DNA of 10,304 nt, taken from positions 1-10,304 of the forward strand of contig CAZQFS010000109.1 of the NCBI GenBank assembly GCA_964592755.1, in the 5' to 3' direction. A model generated the notes under the pieces. The model worked only from the letters and a program-made list of their open reading frames with translations. It ran no database searches and was not told the DNA's origin. Source of the DNA: CAZQFS01 sp964592755 (GTDB taxonomy: Bacteria > Hydrothermota > Tepidihabitantia > Tepidihabitantales > Tepidihabitantaceae). A program made the position numbers and the translations under genes. Below, piece by piece: positions 7,140 to 10,304 of this stretch. The number at the start of each line of letters is the position of its first letter. The stretch's first letter is position 1.

Positions 7140-7328
7140 ATGAGTGTCACGGGCAGGCAACTGAGGACCACGCTGCCGGCCGCACTGGGGAGCGAGTACC
7201 GCATACCGGTCGCGGAGCGGCTCGCTGACCACTGCACCTGCCCAATCGAGCGCTGCGCACGCAACCCGGGCTGCACGCGCGACCTTGCGAGCGTGCCGCA
7301 GATAACCACAGGCAGGGAGGTTCATTGA
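7140..7328 (+). pseudogene. Truncated ArsR-family regulator (N-terminal remnant), possibly still translated
   Basis: A 62-codon ORF whose N-terminus is clearly related to the arsR at 8932: QLRTTLPAALGSEYR against QLTTALLAALGSEYR, 12 of 15 identical with no gap, followed by the similar VAERLA / MVELLA. After residue 30 the similarity fades. There is no SVVSHHLAVLEQAG-type recognition helix and no wing, so it cannot be a complete winged-helix repressor. A cluster of cysteines follows (Cys 32, 34, 39, 45), partly aligned with the CVC metal motif of ArsR. Its promoter is intact. Its TGA stop overlaps the TTG start of the MGMT-like gene, and the downstream Shine-Dalgarno sequence lies inside it, so it may survive as a leader whose translation feeds the next gene. 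A small functional peptide is possible but less likely than a remnant. Confidence 0.65.
7314..7320 (+). promoter_or_regulatory. Ribosome binding site deciding the TTG start of the MGMT-like gene
   Basis: AGGGAGG at 7314-7320, 4 nt before TTG 7325. It is the strongest Shine-Dalgarno sequence near here and supports the non-ATG start. Confidence 0.65.
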
Positions 7329-7801
7329 GCACACCGAACAAGACCTGGCAGGAGAAACTGGCCGACAGCAAGGACCTGCCCAAAGTGGTCCGAATCACCG
7401 GCGAAATGACCCGACGCTGGGGAGCCGGCACGGTCGCGATTCCCGCACCATGCGAAGTGGACGCAATCATGCGCAAGGTGCCCAGAGGTAAGCTCATCAC
7501 CATCAACGAAATCCGCAGCCTTGTTGCCAAGAAGCACGGCGCGACCATCGGCTGCCCGTTAACCTGCGGTATCTTCGCCTGGATTGCCGCCCACGCGGCC
7601 GAAGAAGTCCGGGCCGCCGGCGCCAAGAGAATCACCCCTTACTGGCGTACGCTCAAGGCCGGCGGCGAACTGAACCCGAAGTACCCCGGCGGCATCGCCG
7701 CACTCAGACATCTACTCCGGGCCGAGGGCCACAGGGTCACGAAAAAGGGTAACAGATACTTCGTCGCCGACTTCGATACCCACCTCGCGCGTCTGGCATG
7801 A
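7325..7801 (+). CDS. MGMT-family DNA-binding-domain protein lacking the acceptor cysteine
   Basis: A 158-aa protein recognisable as a widespread MGMT-family protein (O6-alkylguanine methyltransferase C-terminal fold). The family pattern VPxGKxxTxxEIR is at 52-64 (VPRGKLITINEIR), TIGCPLTCGIFAW follows at 74-86, and TPYWRTLKAGGELNPKYPGG (104-123) stands where the active-site PCHR motif lies. The acceptor Cys is replaced by Tyr106 and the His by Trp107, so alkyl transfer to this site is not expected. By analogy with alkyltransferase-like proteins it may bind damaged DNA and signal to repair, but that is inference. The start is TTG 7325 behind AGGGAGG. Its stop overlaps the GNAT start in an ATGA motif (7798-7801), implying translational coupling. 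Cys77 and Cys81 lie outside the active-site position. Confidence 0.8.
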   Translation: MSTPNKTWQEKLADSKDLPKVVRITGEMTRRWGAGTVAIPAPCEVDAIMRKVPRGKLITINEIRSLVAKKHGATIGCPLTCGIFAWIAAHAAEEVRAAGAKRITPYWRTLKAGGELNPKYPGGIAALRHLLRAEGHRVTKKGNRYFVADFDTHLARLA

Positions 7802-8757
7802 AGCTATCGGTTCGCCCGTTTGTCCGTGACCGCGACGAGCCGGTCTGGGTCGACATCCACAACCGGGCATGGCAGGAGGATGAGGATTTCACGCCCCAGA
7901 CGGTCGAACGCCTGAGGCGGTGGGACGACGCACCGTGGGTGGGAATTCAGGTGCGGTTGCTCGCCGAACTCGACGGCACGCCGGTGGCAGAAGTCGAAGC
8001 CGAAACCGACAAGACCATCGCAGAACCCAAGGGGTTCATCTACGGCCCGGACGTCGTGCCCGAACACCGCCGGCAGGGCGTCGGCACCGCCCTGATGACG
8101 CGGGCATTGGAGGCCCTGCGTGCGGCCGGCATGGAGACCGCGGAGTCCGGCGGCTTCGACAACACGGCGCGAAACTGCTTTCTCCAGTCGCTCGGCTTCC
8201 GGATTGCGCGTCGGTTTTGCCGGATGCGACGTACCCTGGCGCAGATTCCTGCCGGGGTCGGCGAGGCTGGCGACGTCCGCATCGAACCACTGGGCCGGAC
8301 CGACACCGACCTCGCCATCGTCAGCCAACTGCACAACGAGGCGTTCAAAGAGCACTACAACTACACTCCCGGCACGGTCGATGAACTGAGGTTCGCAACG
8401 AGGAACATCGACGAAGATGGCGACATCATGTACCTGACCGTGGCCCGGGTCGCGGGTGAGGCGGCCGGCTTCCTGATGTACGGTATCGACCCGAAGGAGA
8501 ACGAACACCTGAACAGACGGCGCGGCGGCCTCTGGAACATCGGCGTTGTCAAGCCGCACCGTGGCCGCGGCGTCGCCAAGCGTTTGATGATCGACGCGAT
8601 GCACCACCTGCGGCGCGAGGGCATGGACGAGGTCGACCTCGATGTCGACGAGACCAACGTCACCGGCGCGCTCCACCTCTACGAAAGGCTCGGCTTCGCA
8701 ATCACTCGCCGCCGCCTTACGTACCTCAAGACGCTGGCTGGGCCGGACGCCGGCTGA
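7798..8757 (+). CDS. Tandem GNAT-family N-acetyltransferase
   Basis: A 319-aa cytosolic protein with two GNAT domains. Domain 1 (about 3-148) has the acetyl-CoA pyrophosphate loop VVPEHRRQGVGTALM (86-100) and later NCFLQSLGF (126-134). Domain 2 (about 159-312) has VVKPHRGRGVAKRLM (250-264) and the C-terminal block DETNVTGALHLYERLGF (284-300). Both loops keep the R/QxxGxG/A pattern, so both could bind acetyl-CoA. This layout and length resemble mycothiol synthase MshD, but nothing else suggests an actinobacterium, so substrate assignment is not justified. The ATG at 7798 overlaps the MGMT-like stop by 4 nt with no clear Shine-Dalgarno sequence, so translation is probably coupled. It is the last gene of the operon starting at 7104. 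About 174 bp without a gene follow, with no clear terminator. Confidence 0.88.
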   Translation: MKLSVRPFVRDRDEPVWVDIHNRAWQEDEDFTPQTVERLRRWDDAPWVGIQVRLLAELDGTPVAEVEAETDKTIAEPKGFIYGPDVVPEHRRQGVGTALMTRALEALRAAGMETAESGGFDNTARNCFLQSLGFRIARRFCRMRRTLAQIPAGVGEAGDVRIEPLGRTDTDLAIVSQLHNEAFKEHYNYTPGTVDELRFATRNIDEDGDIMYLTVARVAGEAAGFLMYGIDPKENEHLNRRRGGLWNIGVVKPHRGRGVAKRLMIDAMHHLRREGMDEVDLDVDETNVTGALHLYERLGFAITRRRLTYLKTLAGPDAG

Positions 8758-8896
8758 ACGTCCCACGCCGGTATCACTTTCGACAAACGGACCCGGCTCG
8801 CTGTCCTTGCGTCCGGAGGTACCCTGAAAGCGAGCAGAACCAGAGGCCATTCTGCCCGCGTGCCGTGCTCAACCGACAGGTCGCCGCGCTCCGCGC

Positions 8897-8924
8897 TTGA
8901 CTTGCCGCCATACTTTCATATTTT
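8897..8924 (+). promoter_or_regulatory. Promoter of the ars operon
   Basis: TTGACT (8897-8902), a 16-nt spacer and TATTTT (8919-8924). The -10 ends 7 nt before ATG 8932, predicting a leaderless arsR mRNA. The -10 lies inside the palindrome at 8915-8936. Confidence 0.75.
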
Positions 8925-8936
8925 TAGTAATATGAA
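8915..8936. promoter_or_regulatory. Probable ArsR operator: 22-bp palindrome over the -10 element and start codon
   Basis: TTCATATT (8915-8922) and AATATGAA (8929-8936) are perfect 8-bp inverted arms around a 6-nt centre. The element is AT-rich in GC-rich surroundings and covers the -10 (8919-8924), the predicted transcription start and the ATG (8932-8934). The half-site resembles the ATATGAA-type half-sites of the ArsR/SmtB family. Bound ArsR would block RNA polymerase, giving arsenite-relieved autorepression. Confidence 0.75.
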
Positions 8937-9318
8937 CACGAGTGAGAGTGTGCAGTTGACGACCGCTCTGCTTGCCGCGCTCGGCAGTGAGTACCGGCTG
9001 CGGATGGTCGAACTGCTTGCCCCCGGTGAACTGTGTGTGTGCGAGATTGCCCGCCACTTCCCCACATCGTTCTCGGTCGTGTCCCATCACCTTGCGGTAC
9101 TGGAGCAGGCCGGCATCATCGTCTCACGCCGGGACGGCCGCTGGATGCGGTACCGACTGACCGACGCCCGCGTGCTGGAACTGCTTGACGCTGCGCGGCA
9201 ACTGGCGAAGAAGCACCAGTCCGGCCGCCGGACCGCGCGCCGGCCCAAAGCTTCAGACCGGACTTGCTGCGGGGCAGGTACTACTTCAACCAGAAGGAGC
9301 AGGAATGAGAATGAATGA
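8932..9318 (+). CDS. arsR: ArsR/SmtB-family metalloregulator, likely arsenite-responsive
   Basis: A 128-aa winged-helix repressor. ALGSEYRLRMVELL (16-29) is the first helix, ELCVCEIARHF (33-43) carries the CxC metal site (Cys35, Cys37) typical of As(III)/Sb(III) sensors, SFSVVSHHLAVLEQAGII (46-63) is the recognition helix, and VSRRDGRWMRYRL (64-76) is the wing. The basic C-terminal tail has an extra Cys pair (112-113) that might supply a third thiol. ATG 8932 is chosen because it lies 7 nt after the -10; the longer frame back to 8860 would run through the promoter and gives an unrelated leader. It should repress its own operon through the palindrome at 8915-8936 and release it when arsenite binds. 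It overlaps arsM by 14 nt. Confidence 0.92.
   Translation: MNTSESVQLTTALLAALGSEYRLRMVELLAPGELCVCEIARHFPTSFSVVSHHLAVLEQAGIIVSRRDGRWMRYRLTDARVLELLDAARQLAKKHQSGRRTARRPKASDRTCCGAGTTSTRRSRNENE
9292..9299 (+). promoter_or_regulatory. Ribosome binding site of arsM
   Basis: AGAAGGAG at 9292-9299, 5 nt before ATG 9305, lying inside the end of arsR. It decides the arsM start at 9305 over the ATG at 9311 and over the longer frame starting at 9185. Confidence 0.8.
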
Positions 9319-10141
9319 CGACGAGACCCGGCGCACCGTCCGGGAAGGCTATGCCAAAGTGGCCAAAGGGAGCGGTTCCTGCTGTGGCTCAGGCATCCCG
9401 TGCTGCGGCAAGGCCGGGGCCGACGAACTGAGCCGGACCATCGGCTACAGCGAAGACGAGCTGTCCGCCCTGCCCGAAGGAGCGAATCTAGGTCTGGGTT
9501 GCGGCAATCCGGTCGCGCTGGTATCGCTGCGGCCGGGCGAAACCGTGCTCGACCTCGGCTCGGGCGCAGGCATCGATTGCTTCCTTGCTGCCCGCAGGGT
9601 CGGCCCGACCGGCCGCGTCATCGGCGTGGACATGACCCCGGAGATGCTGGAAAAGGCGCGGGCCAATGCCCGCCGGTCCGGCTTGACCAACGTCGAGTTC
9701 CGCCTCGGCGAAATCGAGCACCTGCCGGTCGCAGACTCGTCGGTAGACGTCGTCATATCGAACTGCGTAGTCAACCTCTCTCCAGACAAACCGCAGGTGT
9801 TCCGCGAAGCGTTCCGTGTCCTGCGCCCTGGCGGCCGGCTGATCGTGTCCGACATCGTGCTGCAATCTCCGCTGCCCAAGGGGCTGCTCGACTCGGCCGC
9901 CGCCTACGTCGGCTGCATATCCGGCGCGAGCCTGAAGGAAGACTACCTCTCGATGATTGAAGCAACCGGCTTCGCCGACGTGAGGGTCGTGTCCGAAGAC
10001 CGTTTCCCGGTCGAGGCGACCGCCAGCGACCCGACCCTGCAGGCGCTGGTGCGCGAGTCCGGTCTCTCGGTCGACGAACTGCGCCACGCCGCCGGAGGCG
10101 TACTGAGCATCGGAGTCGCGGCGCTCAAGCCAGCGAGGTAG
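9305..10141 (+). CDS. arsM: Arsenite S-adenosylmethionine methyltransferase
   Basis: A 278-aa cytosolic enzyme that methylates As(III) to mono-, di- and trimethylated forms using S-adenosylmethionine and thiol reductant. The SAM-binding motif VLDLGSGAGIDCFLAA is at 81-96 and GVDMTPEML at 107-115. Three cysteines match the arsenic-binding set of the family: Cys66 in GLGCGNP, Cys154 in SNCVVNLSPDK and Cys203 in YVGCISGAS. Two more pairs, Cys26-27 and Cys33-34 in a GSCCGSGIPCCG stretch, lie near the N-terminus. ATG 9305 sits behind AGAAGGAG and overlaps the end of arsR by 14 nt, so the two genes are cotranscribed and probably coupled. The CcdA-like gene follows immediately in the same frame after TAG. 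The family assignment is firm from the cysteine and SAM motifs together. Confidence 0.95.
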   Translation: MRMNDDETRRTVREGYAKVAKGSGSCCGSGIPCCGKAGADELSRTIGYSEDELSALPEGANLGLGCGNPVALVSLRPGETVLDLGSGAGIDCFLAARRVGPTGRVIGVDMTPEMLEKARANARRSGLTNVEFRLGEIEHLPVADSSVDVVISNCVVNLSPDKPQVFREAFRVLRPGGRLIVSDIVLQSPLPKGLLDSAAAYVGCISGASLKEDYLSMIEATGFADVRVVSEDRFPVEATASDPTLQALVRESGLSVDELRHAAGGVLSIGVAALKPAR

Positions 10142-10144
10142 CAA

Positions 10145-10304
10145 CTGCTCACTGCACTCCTCTCCAACGTCGACAAGCTGATAACCACCCAGCCGCTGCT
10201 CGCCGTCCCGGTCGTGTTCCTCGGCGGCCTCGTGACCGCACTCAACCCCTGCGTGCTCGCCTCGATTCCGCTTGCCATCGGCTTTGTCGGCGGCTACGCG
10301 ACCG
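10145..10304 (+). CDS. CcdA/DsbD-like membrane protein, possibly ArsG-type (truncated by window edge)
   Basis: The first 53 codons of a membrane protein whose first hydrophobic segment contains GGLVTALNPCVLASIPLAIG, the NPC motif of CcdA/DsbD transmembrane thiol carriers. Members of this superfamily in ars operons include the ArsG-type permeases, so either reductant transfer for methylation or export of organoarsenicals is plausible. No ATG, GTG or TTG exists between the arsM stop and GTG 10214, which already lies inside the first membrane segment. CTG 10145 is the likely start: GAGG at 10135-10138 is 6 nt upstream, at the end of arsM. The frame is the same as that of arsM with only TAG between. 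The Cys in NPC probably belongs to the redox or metal-thiol site. Confidence 0.75.
   Translation, partial: MLTALLSNVDKLITTQPLLAVPVVFLGGLVTALNPCVLASIPLAIGFVGGYAT

Noticed and set aside
7798..8757. Mycothiol synthase (MshD) assignment for the tandem GNAT
   Set aside because: Only the two-domain layout and length match; no other actinobacterial trait or mycothiol gene is present.
8796..8835. Inverted repeat GCTCGCT / AGCGAGC after the GNAT gene as a terminator
   Set aside because: 7-bp arms with a 26-nt loop and no T-run; too weak to call.
7804..8850. Long minus-strand open frame of 348 codons opposite the GNAT gene
   Set aside because: A frame mirror of GC-rich coding DNA; the plus-strand frame has clear GNAT motifs and the minus product has none.
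8860..8931. Longer arsR start at 8860
   Set aside because: It would run through the promoter and operator; ATG 8932 fits the family N-terminus and the -10 spacing.
9185..9304. Longer arsM start at 9185
   Set aside because: It would overlap arsR by 134 nt without a ribosome site, whereas AGAAGGAG sits 5 nt before ATG 9305.

Overview
The window is GC-rich bacterial DNA, gene-dense on both strands, with one run of ten Ns, so it is probably a metagenome-assembled or draft contig. A secreted protein with a FlgD-like C-terminal tail, a secreted beta-propeller protein and promoters spaced for leaderless mRNAs suggest an uncultured Gram-negative lineage of the broad FCB/WOR-3 type. That placement is an inference from gene style, not from a marker gene.

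Layout. On the minus strand, 1-1154 is the N-terminal part of a sensor histidine kinase whose ATPase half lies outside the window, and 1264-2739 is a secreted protein with two SagB/nitroreductase-like halves and a FlgD-like tail. A divergent promoter region (2740-2853) separates these from the plus-strand genes. Those begin with nnr (2854-4404, bifunctional NAD(P)H-hydrate epimerase/dehydratase, interrupted by the N run) and a propeller protein (4438-5895). A 540-bp stretch without a convincing gene follows. Next come a zinc-ribbon membrane protein (6436-7056), an ArsR-like remnant (7140-7328) overlapping an MGMT-like protein without its active-site cysteine (7325-7801), which in turn overlaps a tandem GNAT acetyltransferase (7798-8757). 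The window ends with an arsenic operon: arsR (8932-9318), arsM (9305-10141) and the start of a CcdA/ArsG-like membrane protein (from about 10145).

How they work together. The arsenic operon is coherent. ArsR carries a CxC metal-site motif and sits behind a palindrome that overlaps its own -10 element and start codon, which predicts autorepression relieved by arsenite. ArsM methylates As(III), and the CcdA/ArsG-like protein probably moves reducing equivalents or organoarsenicals across the membrane. nnr is metabolite repair and looks unrelated to its propeller neighbour.

The most interesting global signal is regulatory. Six TTGAC(A/G/T)-N16/17-TAnnnT promoters can be read, and in five of them the -10 element ends only 7-8 nt before an ATG or GTG. 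Transcription would then begin at or next to the start codon (leaderless mRNA), while downstream operon genes mostly use Shine-Dalgarno sequences or stop/start overlaps. The pattern moves the predicted start of the nitroreductase-like gene to 2739 and exposes an out-of-frame ATG ahead of the kinase. Also notable are the ArsR remnant that keeps its promoter and N-terminus, and a likely CTG start for the CcdA-like gene.
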